From Paractinoplanes ovalisporus (GTDB lineage Bacteria > Actinomycetota > Actinomycetes > Mycobacteriales > Micromonosporaceae), in NCBI RefSeq assembly GCF_016834655.1, contig NZ_JAENHP010000028.1, positions 1 to 64,000 on the forward strand: DNA of 64,000 nucleotides. Direction: 5' to 3'. A model generated the notes under the pieces. It was not told the DNA's origin. It saw only the letters and a program-made list of their open reading frames with translations, and searched no databases. The translations under genes were made by a program, and so were the position numbers. This document shows, piece by piece, positions 7,731 to 14,927 of this stretch. The number at the start of each line of letters is the position of its first letter. Positions within the stretch are counted from its first letter, which is position 1.

Positions 7731-10501
7731 CGTCTCCCGCAGAGGGCCGCACGACCTTCCTGACCGGATTCGAGCTGACGGAGGCGTTAACCGGCAGCGG
7801 CCCGGAATCGCTCACAAACGCGCAGTGGATTCCGGCGGTCGTGCCCGGCGGCGTGCACGAATCGCTACTCGCCGCGGGCCGCATCGACAACCCGTACTAC
7901 GACCGGAACGAGGAGTCGGTCCGCTGGATCGAGGAGCGCGACTGGTGGTTCCGTACGTCGTTCGCGGGTGTCGAGGGCCGGACATTGCTCGTCTTCCACG
8001 GCCTCGACACGGTGGCCGATGTATGGCTGAACGGTGTGCACCTCGGACACCACGAGAACATGTTCCGCCCGTTCGAGGCCGACGTGACGCTCGCCGCGGA
8101 CAACGAACTGCTCGTCCGCTTCCGGCCGCCGCTGGCGGGGCTGACCCCGCCGGAGTCAGCGGTCGCGATGAACGAGCGGCTGGGTGCGGTGTTCGCGGCC
8201 ATCTCGGACGCCGACACCGGCGAGAGCGGCCTGTCGGACGCGCTGCCACTGGCCACGCTGCGGCGCAAGGCGACGTTCTCCTGGGGCTGGGACTTCGGGC
8301 CGCGTGTGCCCTCGGTCGGGCTGTGGCGGCCGGTCGAACTGCGCGTTCGATCGAGCGCGTCCATCATCGGGCATCACATCCGGACAGACTCGCTCACCGG
8401 GACGACCGCTTCGCTCACGGTTCTGGTCGAGACGGACGCGTCCGGCGCCGGGACGGACGAACCAGCCGGGCTCGAAACGGACACGGTCAACGTCGGCACG
8501 GACAAATCGGCCGGGCTCGAAACGGACACGGTCAACGCCGGCACGGACGAACCAGCCGGGCTCGAAACGGACACGGTCAACGCCGGCACGGACGAACCAG
8601 CCACACTCGAAACGGACACAGTCAACGCCGGCACGGACGAACCAGCCACACTCGAAACGGACACAGTCAACGCCGGCACGGACAGCCCTGGCGTCGCGCT
8701 CGATGCGCGTTTGACGCTCACGTCACCGTCCGGAGTTGCGCACATCTTTTCGTTTCCCGTCGGCACGCCGACTTCGCTCACGGTCGAGCAGGCCGAGCTG
8801 TGGTGGACGCACGACCTCGGCACGCCCTCGCTCTACGACGTGACGATCGAACTGCTCGGCCCGGACGGCGCAGTGCTCGACCGGCTCGAGGACCGGGTCG
8901 GCCTCCGTACGATCGAAATCGACCGCTCCCCCGACCCCGAGGGCGGCCGCCTCTTCCGGTTCCTGCTCAACGGGGTGCCGATCTTCGCCCGCGGCGCGGC
9001 CTGGCTGCCCGCCGACATGCTCCTCGGTTCGGTCAGCGACGAGCGCTATCGCTCACTCATCACGCTCGCCCGCGACGGCAACATGAACATGCTGCGCATC
9101 TGGGGCGGCGGCATCTATGAGCAGGACGCGTTCTATTCGCTCACCGACGAACTGGGGGTGCTTGTCTGGCAGGACTTCGCGTTCGCGTGCATCGACTATC
9201 CGAGCGACGACCCGGTGCTGCGGCGCGAGGTGACACTCGAGGCCGAATATCAGGTCACGCGGCTGCGCAACCGGGCCAGCCTGGCCGTGTGGAGCGGCAA
9301 CAACGAGGTCCAGCTGATCCACGGCTTCGCCTACCAGGGCTACGAGCCGGGCAACTGGGGCTACGACTTCTTCCACCAGATCCTGCCCGAGACCGTCGAA
9401 CGGCTGGACGGCGCCGTGCCGTACTGGCCGGGAAGCCCGTGGGGTGAGGACGAGTTCGAGGGTTGGATGGCGGTCAACGGCGTCCGCGACGGCGACCGGC
9501 ACGCGTGGGAGGTGTGGCACGGCTTCGACTTCGGCGCCGGCGGCGGCCCCTACGACGAGCCCGGCCAGGCCCGGCACCACCGGCGGTACGCCAACGACCT
9601 GGGCAAGTTCATCAGCGAGTTCGGCATCCACGCCTCCCCCGCGCTCGAGACCCTGCAACGGTGGATCCCGGCCGGCCACCTGTCCATCCACAGCGAGTCG
9701 TTCGACGCCCACAACAAGGACCACCCCAAGAACAAGGGCGACGCGGTCCTGGAGATCGTCACCGGGCTGCCCACGACCATGCGCGAATACGTCGACTTCA
9801 CGATGGCGGCCCAGGCCGAGGGCCTCAAGTTCGGCGTCGAGCACTACCGTCGCCGCCAGCCGCACTGCAGCGGCACGCTGGTCTGGCAGTTCAACGACGT
9901 GTGGCCCGGGTTCAGCTGGTCGATGGTCGACCACGATCTGGTGCCCAAGTCGAGCTGGTACGCGCTGCGCCGCGCCTACGCGCCGGTCGTGGCCTCGTTC
10001 GCCGAGACGGCGGGCGGGCTGGAGTTGTGGGTCAGCAACAGCACCCCTTCCCCCGTACGGACCACAGCCGTCCTCGACCTCACCGACGCCGCGGGCGTGG
10101 TCCTCGGCTCGCGCGAGGTGCCGGTCGAGCTGGAACCAGGCGAGTCGAAGCGGGTCTGGGCGAGGTCCGAGCGTCTGCGCACCGGCGCGTGGGCCTGGGT
10201 GCGCAGCCACGACAACACGTTCCCGCCCAACCGCGTGTTCGGGGGCGAGGTCCGCGACCTCCAGCTGACCGGCGAGGCGCCTAAGTGGACGGTTTCGCGC
10301 ACCGGCGCCACCACGGCTTCGGTCACCGTGCACGCGACGTCGCTCACCTACCAGGCACGGGTGTCCGCGGGTGTGCCGGGCGCGCGCTACAGCGACAACT
10401 ACCTCGACCTGCGCCCAGGCGACGAGGTGGTGGTGACGGTCGACGGCCTGCCCGAGAACTTCGACCCGGCCACGATCGTCGTGGAGACGTACGGAAGCTA
10501 G
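7727..10501 (+). CDS. GH2 beta-mannosidase with internal 15-residue repeats
   Basis: Exo-acting beta-mannosidase of 924 residues without signal peptide, so cytoplasmic, removing beta-mannose from imported oligosaccharides. The N-terminal sugar-binding jelly roll (VRWIEERDWWFRTSF, LVFHGLDTVADVWLNG) precedes the TIM barrel. WSGNNEVQ gives acid/base Glu527 and ISEFGIH gives nucleophile Glu631. Residues about 240-320, in the immunoglobulin-like second domain, hold five copies of a 15-residue unit (AGTDEPAGLETDTVN and variants) encoded by a 45-bp tandem repeat; relatives are expected to lack it. It would form a flexible acidic loop and may be tolerated. Confidence 0.93.
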   Translation: MTSPAEGRTTFLTGFELTEALTGSGPESLTNAQWIPAVVPGGVHESLLAAGRIDNPYYDRNEESVRWIEERDWWFRTSFAGVEGRTLLVFHGLDTVADVWLNGVHLGHHENMFRPFEADVTLAADNELLVRFRPPLAGLTPPESAVAMNERLGAVFAAISDADTGESGLSDALPLATLRRKATFSWGWDFGPRVPSVGLWRPVELRVRSSASIIGHHIRTDSLTGTTASLTVLVETDASGAGTDEPAGLETDTVNVGTDKSAGLETDTVNAGTDEPAGLETDTVNAGTDEPATLETDTVNAGTDEPATLETDTVNAGTDSPGVALDARLTLTSPSGVAHIFSFPVGTPTSLTVEQAELWWTHDLGTPSLYDVTIELLGPDGAVLDRLEDRVGLRTIEIDRSPDPEGGRLFRFLLNGVPIFARGAAWLPADMLLGSVSDERYRSLITLARDGNMNMLRIWGGGIYEQDAFYSLTDELGVLVWQDFAFACIDYPSDDPVLRREVTLEAEYQVTRLRNRASLAVWSGNNEVQLIHGFAYQGYEPGNWGYDFFHQILPETVERLDGAVPYWPGSPWGEDEFEGWMAVNGVRDGDRHAWEVWHGFDFGAGGGPYDEPGQARHHRRYANDLGKFISEFGIHASPALETLQRWIPAGHLSIHSESFDAHNKDHPKNKGDAVLEIVTGLPTTMREYVDFTMAAQAEGLKFGVEHYRRRQPHCSGTLVWQFNDVWPGFSWSMVDHDLVPKSSWYALRRAYAPVVASFAETAGGLELWVSNSTPSPVRTTAVLDLTDAAGVVLGSREVPVELEPGESKRVWARSERLRTGAWAWVRSHDNTFPPNRVFGGEVRDLQLTGEAPKWTVSRTGATTASVTVHATSLTYQARVSAGVPGARYSDNYLDLRPGDEVVVTVDGLPENFDPATIVVETYGS
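8450..8680 (+). repeat. In-frame 45-bp tandem repeat inside beta-mannosidase
   Basis: About five copies of a 45-bp unit (core GCACGGACGAACCAGC, ending CGGACACGGTCAACGCC) lie head-to-tail. Substitutions are few, and each copy adds exactly 15 codons, keeping the frame. The last two copies share an ACA variant (ATLE instead of AGLE), suggesting recent copy-by-copy expansion. Confidence 0.95.
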
Positions 10502-10531
10502 TGCCTGTTCCGTCCCCGAAGCGGGACTGCT

Positions 10532-10579
10532 GCCGGCGCCGAGTGCGGAAGCGCTCGACGATGCCGCCTCGGCGCCGGC
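10532..10579. terminator. Stem-loop downstream of beta-mannosidase
   Basis: GCCGGCGCCGAG (10532-10543) pairs with CTCGGCGCCGGC (10568-10579), a perfect 12-bp GC stem with a 24-nt loop, starting about 30 nt after the beta-mannosidase stop. No U-tract follows, as is common for actinobacterial terminators. Confidence 0.5.
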
Positions 10580-10610
10580 CCGGCTGGTTCCGCTGGGGGC
10601 GCGCCGCGCG

Positions 10611-10795
10611 GCGCGAACATTCCACGTGCGCGCCACGAGCAACCAACCCTGCGCGCCACGAACATCCCACCTGCGCGCCACGAACAACCAACCCTGCGCG
10701 CCACGAACAACCAACCCTGCTCGCCACGAACAACCAACCCTGCTCGCCACGAACAACCGACCCTGCTCGGCGCGAGCAACCCCCGTCCTGCGCGG
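10611..10795. repeat. Tandem repeat, about eight copies of a 23-bp unit
   Basis: The core GCGCGCCACGAACAACCAAC is repeated about eight times with GCTCGCC and CATCCCAC variants. It occupies the gap between the beta-mannosidase terminator and the LOR-domain gene and ends about 30 bp before that gene's start, so it may push apart the promoter elements. Confidence 0.9.
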
Positions 10796-10822
10796 CCGGG
10801 GTGGCCGCGCGAGAATCGGCTC

Positions 10823-11329
10823 ATGTATGTGATCAGGGAGCGGTTCTTCTCCATCGGTGACGACTTCGACGTGATGGACGAACACGGCACCAAGGTGTTC
10901 CACGTCGACGGCAAGGTGCTCAGCGTCCGCGACAAGGTGGTCATCGAGGATCCGTCGGGGCAGGAGGTCGCCACGCTGCACCGCCACCTGGTTTCGCTGC
11001 GGCCCACCTACGAGATCCGGATCGGCGGCGAGAAAGCGGCCGAGGTGCGCAAGAAGCTGTTCACGCCGTTCCGTGAGAAGTTCACCATCGACGTCCCCGG
11101 GCCCGACGACCTGGAGATGAAGGGTGACCTGCTCGACCACGAGTACGTGATCGAACGCGGCGGCGAGGAGGTCGCGAGCGTCTCCAAGAAGTGGCTGACG
11201 ATCCGGGACACGTACGCGGTGCAGGTCGCGGCCGGTGTCGAGCCGCTGCTCATCATCGGGGCCGTGCTCGCCCTCGACCTGGCCCTGGAGCGGGACAAGA
11301 AGAAGGACGAGAAGGACGAGGACGACTGA
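10823..11329 (+). CDS. LURP-one-related (LOR/Tubby-like fold) protein
   Basis: A 168-residue protein matching the LOR family (a 12-strand barrel around a central helix, related to Tubby C-terminal domains). Typical alternating strands are visible: YVIRERFFSIGDDFDVMDEHG, KVFHVDGKVLSVRDKVVIED and PTYEIRIGGEKAAEVRKKL. A hydrophobic helix (GVEPLLIIGAVLALDLALE) and a charged KKKDEKDEDD tail end the protein. Biochemical function of bacterial LOR proteins is not established; membrane phospholipid binding or scrambling is a suggestion from Tubby-like relatives. It appears monocistronic. Confidence 0.85.
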   Translation: MYVIRERFFSIGDDFDVMDEHGTKVFHVDGKVLSVRDKVVIEDPSGQEVATLHRHLVSLRPTYEIRIGGEKAAEVRKKLFTPFREKFTIDVPGPDDLEMKGDLLDHEYVIERGGEEVASVSKKWLTIRDTYAVQVAAGVEPLLIIGAVLALDLALERDKKKDEKDEDD

Positions 11330-11405
11330 GACCGGCCTCACGGTGCGGTCCGCCAGCGGTGGTCGATCCGCCGCCGGTCGGGGGCCGCACCTACCATGAT
11401 CGGCT

Positions 11406-12152
11406 ATGGAGCTCTGGCAGGTGTTCGCCCTGCTCGGCGGCGGTCTGGTGGCGGGCACGGTCAACGCCATCGCCGGCGGCGGGTCGCTGATCACGTTCCC
11501 GCTGCTGGTCGGCCTGGGGTTGCCGGGCGTGGCGGCCAACGTGAGCAATGCGCTGTCGGTGGCCCCCGGGTACGCGGCCAGCGCCGTCGCCAGCCGCCCC
11601 GACCTGACCGGGCAGGGCCGCCGCATCTGGTCGATCGTGCCCACCATCGTCGTCGGCACCCTGTGCGGCAGTTCGCTGCTGTTGTTCACGCCGCGCTCGG
11701 TGTTCGACGTCGTGGTGCCGTTCCTGCTGCTGCTGGCGGCCGCGATGATGGCCTTCCAGAACCGGTTGAAGGCCCTGGCCGGGCACCGCGGGGGCGGCGG
11801 GTCCACGCTGTATGTGCAGGTCGCGGTGTTTCTGTGCGGCCTGTACGGCGGTTACTTCAACGCCGCCATGGGCCTGCTGCTGATCGCCGCGCTGGCCCTG
11901 GTGCTCGACGAGCCGTTGCGGCGGATCAGCGCCCTCAAGAACGTCTTCTCGGCCGTGGTCGGCGCGACCACGGTGCTCACGTACAGCATCTTCGGCCCGG
12001 TGAACTGGGCGGTCGTAGCGGTGCTGGCCCCCGCCACCATCGTCGGGGGCGTGGTCGGGGCCCGCATCGCGCGCCGCCTGCCGTCCGAGGTGCTGCGCTG
12101 GACCATCGTGGTCTTCGCCCTCGCCGTAGCGGTCATCCTGTTCATCACGTGA
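11406..12152 (+). CDS. TauE/SafE-family sulfite/organosulfonate exporter
   Basis: An integral membrane protein of 248 residues with about eight hydrophobic segments. The family signature GTVNAIAGGGSLITFPLLVG lies near the N-terminus (residues ~17-36), with the second-half counterpart GGYFNAAMGLLLIAALAL. Members export sulfite, sulfoacetate and similar anions or act as uncharacterised anion permeases. No sulfur gene is adjacent, so the substrate is open. ATG at 11406 gives the usual short N-terminus. Confidence 0.88.
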   Translation: MELWQVFALLGGGLVAGTVNAIAGGGSLITFPLLVGLGLPGVAANVSNALSVAPGYAASAVASRPDLTGQGRRIWSIVPTIVVGTLCGSSLLLFTPRSVFDVVVPFLLLLAAAMMAFQNRLKALAGHRGGGGSTLYVQVAVFLCGLYGGYFNAAMGLLLIAALALVLDEPLRRISALKNVFSAVVGATTVLTYSIFGPVNWAVVAVLAPATIVGGVVGARIARRLPSEVLRWTIVVFALAVAVILFIT

Positions 12153-12530
12153 GGCCGGCGCGCGGGCGGAAGCACGTGAAGCCAGCATGTGGGCGTTCAT
12201 CACGTAAGGCTGACGCGCGGGCGTTAATCACGGGAGGCCAGCGGGCGGGCGGAAGCATGTCACCGTCAACCAAGCGATGTCGTGGCGCTACGGCCGCTCC
12301 GAGGGTCGCGAAGAAGGCGCGCGGTGCCGGGGTGGCAAGCGCGGAGCCGGAGTGGAAGGCGCGGAGCCGGAGTGGAAGGCGCGGAGCCGGAGTGGAAGGC
12401 GCGGAGCCGGAGTGGAAGGCGCGGAGCCGGAGTGGAAGGCGCGGAGCCGGAGTGGAAGGGGCGCGGCGCCCGGGGTGGCACGCGCGGAGCCGGGGGTGGA
12501 AGGCGCGCGGTGCCGTGGTGGAAGGCGTCG
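12153..12530. repeat. Gene-free tract with a perfect 20-bp tandem repeat
   Basis: After the TauE gene, 12153-12260 holds diverged copies of a unit like CACGTGAGGCCGGCGCGCGG. Then 12341-12460 is six identical, contiguous copies of GCGGAGCCGGAGTGGAAGGC (20 bp), flanked on both sides by degenerate copies to about 12530. Perfect identity implies very recent expansion. Encoded frames (SGRRGAGVEGAEPEWKAR and others) are compositional shadows. The remaining 170 bp to the deaminase gene show no feature beyond a likely ribosome-binding site. Confidence 0.93.
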
Positions 12531-12702
12531 TGCCCGGCCACCGGCAACATCCCGCCGGCCGGCGACGGCCGTTTGTTGCAGCTGAGTAGCCGCAGCGGCC
12601 GGGAGCGCACCGGTGTGGTTGTGGGAGGGGCTTCCGCGTACGGGAGCTTGGAAGGTTTATGGTTTTGGCTCGTTGCCCAGGAAGCACGCCGACTGGAGAA
12701 GC

Positions 12703-13242
12703 ATGGATGACGACCGCTGGATGAGCCGCGCGGTGGCGCTGGCCGGTCGGTCGCCACGGTCGTCCACGGCGTTCGCGGTCGGGGCGGTGATCGTGGGGGC
12801 CGACGGGCGTGAGATCGCGTGTGGGTGGTCGCGCGACACCGACCCGCTGGTCCACGCCGAGGAGTCGGCGCTGCTGCGAGCCGGCGGCGAAGACCTGACC
12901 GGCGCGACACTCTACAGCAGCCTGGAGCCGTGTTCGAAGCGTGCGAGCCGGCCCGACGCCACGTGCACGAGCCTGATCCTCGCGGCGCGGATCCCGCGGG
13001 TGGTGATCGCCTGGCACGAGCCCGACATCTTCGTGACGTGCGAGGGCGTGGCCCTGCTGACCGCCGCGGGCGTCGAGGTCGTGGAGATGCCGGAGTACGC
13101 CCAGTCGGCCCGCGCCGCGAACGCGCACCTGCTCCCTCCGATCATGCCGGAGGGAGCGCCGGAGGGGTCGCCGGAAGGAGCGCCGGAGGGAGGGCCGGAG
13201 GGGTCGCCGAAGGGAGCGCCGGAGGGGTCGCCGAAGCCGTGA
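12703..13242 (+). CDS. Cytidine/deoxycytidylate deaminase-family (RibD-like) protein
   Basis: A zinc-dependent deaminase of 179 residues. The catalytic HAE motif is in DPLVHAEESAL (about residue 47). The second zinc motif is SLEPCSKRASRPDATCTSL, a PC-x(9)-C arrangement with an unusual insert, as in RibD-type deaminases. Substrate may be a pyrimidine or riboflavin precursor; no rib gene is near. The last ~30 residues are PEGAPEGSP-type repeats from a 24-bp tandem repeat that also encodes the tail of the convergent SDR. ATG at 12703 follows CTGGAGAAGC. Confidence 0.85.
   Translation: MDDDRWMSRAVALAGRSPRSSTAFAVGAVIVGADGREIACGWSRDTDPLVHAEESALLRAGGEDLTGATLYSSLEPCSKRASRPDATCTSLILAARIPRVVIAWHEPDIFVTCEGVALLTAAGVEVVEMPEYAQSARAANAHLLPPIMPEGAPEGSPEGAPEGGPEGSPKGAPEGSPKP
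13140..13238. repeat. 24-bp tandem repeat read by two convergent genes
   Basis: About four copies of a 24-bp unit (core GGAGCGCCGGAGGGGTCGCC) lie where the deaminase and SDR genes overlap tail-to-tail. On the plus strand it encodes EGAPEGSP; on the minus strand it encodes alanine/proline units (ATPPALPP). Both frames stay open because the unit is a multiple of three. Confidence 0.92.
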
Positions 13243-14125
13243 GGCCGGTCAGGGTCAGGCTGTGCTGCCAGAGGTCGCGGGCGTTGGCCCGGTTGTAGGA
13301 CAGGGGTGACGACTTCGTCTCCTCGCCGCGGTCGAAGTAGCGGCCGGACACCGTGGCGAACCGCGGGTCGGTGACCAGGGCGGCGAGCGCGACACCGGAC
13401 GTGGCGGCCGTGCTCTGCTTGCCGATGAGGGCGCCCATCACGCCGCCGATCAGCCGGACGGCGCTGCGGGTGAGGACGTTGCCGGTGGGGCGCGAGAAGC
13501 CGGTGTCGGACATGGCGCCCGGGTTGAACGCGTTGACGGTGATCGGACGGCCGGCCTCGGTGAGGCGGCGGGCCATCTCGTACGTGCAGTACAGGTTGCA
13601 CAGCTTCGAGAGGCAGTACTGGGGCATTCCGGAGCGGCCTTGGGCGATCGTGGCCGCGTCGCGGTAGGTCACCCGGGCCGGGAAGAACGGCGGCGGGTTG
13701 TGCAGGTCGCTGGTGACGAAGACGATCCGGCCCGACTTCATGTGGTCCAGCAGCAGGTTCGTGAGCAGGAAGTGGCCGAGGTGATTGACGGCGAAGATGG
13801 GTTCGAGGTCGTCGGCGGTGCGGGTCACGCCGGGCATCCCGGCCGCGCTGATACCGGCGTTGCACACGATGGCATGCAGCGGCGGGAGTCCGGCGCGGGT
13901 GAACTCGTCGTGGAACACGCGTACCGAGTCAAGCGCGGCCAGGTCGAGGGTCATCACCCGTACGTTCGGGTTGCCGGTCTCGTTTTTCAGCGCCTCGGCG
14001 GCGGCCGCTCCCCTCGATGCGCTCCGGCACGCCAGCACAACGTGAAAGTCCGCAGCGAGGTTTCTCGCGGCCTGGTAGCCGAGACCGGTGTTGCCACCGG
14101 TGATGATGACGGTCCTGTCTTGCAT
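13142..14125 (-). CDS. Short-chain dehydrogenase/reductase (protochlorophyllide-reductase-like)
   Basis: An NAD(P)-dependent oxidoreductase of 327 residues. TVIITGGNTGLGYQAARNLA holds the TGxxxGxG nucleotide motif, CNAGIS the structural NAG, and YCLSKLCN the YxxxK catalytic pair, preceded by a serine-containing strand (GRIVFVTSDLH). The long form resembles plant-type protochlorophyllide reductase/retinol dehydrogenase SDRs. The final ~25 residues are alanine/proline repeats from the shared tandem repeat and are unlikely to be part of the fold. ATG at 14125 is chosen from the divergent layout with tetR; the inverted repeat at 14156-14175 suggests TetR control. Confidence 0.88.
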   Translation of the reverse strand: MQDRTVIITGGNTGLGYQAARNLAADFHVVLACRSASRGAAAAEALKNETGNPNVRVMTLDLAALDSVRVFHDEFTRAGLPPLHAIVCNAGISAAGMPGVTRTADDLEPIFAVNHLGHFLLTNLLLDHMKSGRIVFVTSDLHNPPPFFPARVTYRDAATIAQGRSGMPQYCLSKLCNLYCTYEMARRLTEAGRPITVNAFNPGAMSDTGFSRPTGNVLTRSAVRLIGGVMGALIGKQSTAATSGVALAALVTDPRFATVSGRYFDRGEETKSSPLSYNRANARDLWQHSLTLTGLTASATPPALPSATPPALPPALLPATPPALPPA

Positions 14126-14155
14126 GGTCAGCTCGTCCCTGCTGTAGCATAGCGG

Positions 14156-14175
14156 AAACGGAATGCGATCCGTTT
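14156..14175. promoter_or_regulatory. Inverted repeat between sdr and tetR (probable operator)
   Basis: AAACGGA-ATGCGA-TCCGTTT is a perfect 7-bp inverted repeat in the 82-bp gap between the divergent SDR and TetR genes. A further TTCCGTTT half site runs into the TetR start at 14208. Position fits control of both genes by this TetR. Confidence 0.68.
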
Positions 14176-14207
14176 GAAGTCGCGACGATAAAGGGAGCGC
14201 GTTCCGT

Positions 14208-14774
14208 TTGTCCAGCCGTCCCGAGCGCGCCGACCGTCGGCGCAACCGCGATCTGATCGTCAATGTGGCCCGTGAGGCGTTCGCACGCGCCGACGCGGCC
14301 GGTGAGACCCTGTCGATGAACGAGGTGGCGCGCACCGCCGGAGTCGGGGTCGCGACGCTTTACCGGCACTTTCCGACGCGGGAGGACCTGGCCGCGGCGG
14401 TCTACGAGAGCAAGCTCGCCGACCTGACGGCGAGCGTGGTCGAGCGCACGCGCGGGGCCACCGGCGCCGTGGCTCTGCAGACGTGGGTGAGCGACTATGC
14501 GGCGTTCATGCTGGCGACCCGCGGAATGATGGACACGCTGCGCTCGGCGTGGCAGTCCGGCACGAGCACGACGGCGGCCGCCACGCACCGCATCGCGGCG
14601 ACGGTGAAGGTCTTTCTCGACGCGGGCGCGGCGGATCACAGCCTGCGGGCCGGCGTGGACCCGATGGACGCCACGGTCGGCATTCTCGCGTTGCTCAGCA
14701 CCACCCCGCCCGACGACACGGGCGACCGGGCGAGGCGGCTGCTGACGCTGTTCGTCAACGGGCTGAGCCGCTGA
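14208..14774 (+). CDS. TetR-family transcriptional regulator
   Basis: A 188-residue repressor. The HTH is at about residues 15-60: RNRDLIVNVAREAFARADAA, then MNEVARTAGVGVATLYRHFPTREDL. The C-terminal half resembles the sensor domain common in TetR proteins next to SDR genes. A TTG start at 14208 is needed; the next ATG lies inside the HTH. It is divergent from the SDR gene and probably represses it and itself. Confidence 0.86.
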   Translation: MSSRPERADRRRNRDLIVNVAREAFARADAAGETLSMNEVARTAGVGVATLYRHFPTREDLAAAVYESKLADLTASVVERTRGATGAVALQTWVSDYAAFMLATRGMMDTLRSAWQSGTSTTAAATHRIAATVKVFLDAGAADHSLRAGVDPMDATVGILALLSTTPPDDTGDRARRLLTLFVNGLSR

Positions 14775-14841
14775 CGGGCGGTCTGTTCAAAAAGATGACG
14801 AGCGGTCTGTTCGAAGATGACGGGCGGCCTATTCGAAGAGC
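14768..14841. repeat. Three copies of a 22-24 bp repeat at a gene junction
   Basis: A unit with core GACGGGCGGTCTGTTC is present three times between the tetR stop and the MFS small-subunit gene. The last copy includes that small gene's stop and final codons (KLFE), so the duplication was seeded by a gene end, as at 2680-2763. Confidence 0.8.
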
Positions 14842-14927
14842 TTGGCCGCGGTGATCACGGTCTGGATGATGCCGTAGCCCAGCAGCACGGCCACCAGGAG
14901 CCAGGACAGCACAAGGCGAGCGCTCAT
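14829..14927 (-). CDS. MFS transporter small subunit (32 aa)
   Basis: A 32-residue single-helix protein, MSARLVLSWLLVAVLLGYGI followed by IQTVITAAKLFE. Its start overlaps the stop of the preceding OFA-family transporter as ATGA (14927-14924). Small hydrophobic proteins with the RLxLSWLLVxVxLxYGV pattern directly after OFA-type transporters are a recognised but little-studied family (MFS transporter small subunit). It is presumably an accessory membrane subunit of the transporter; the mechanism is not known. Confidence 0.85.
   Translation of the reverse strand: MSARLVLSWLLVAVLLGYGIIQTVITAAKLFE

Noticed and set aside
12341..12460. Possible CRISPR-like array
   Set aside because: The six 20-bp copies are contiguous with no spacers, and no cas genes are nearby. 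The same holds for the other arrays; they are minisatellites.
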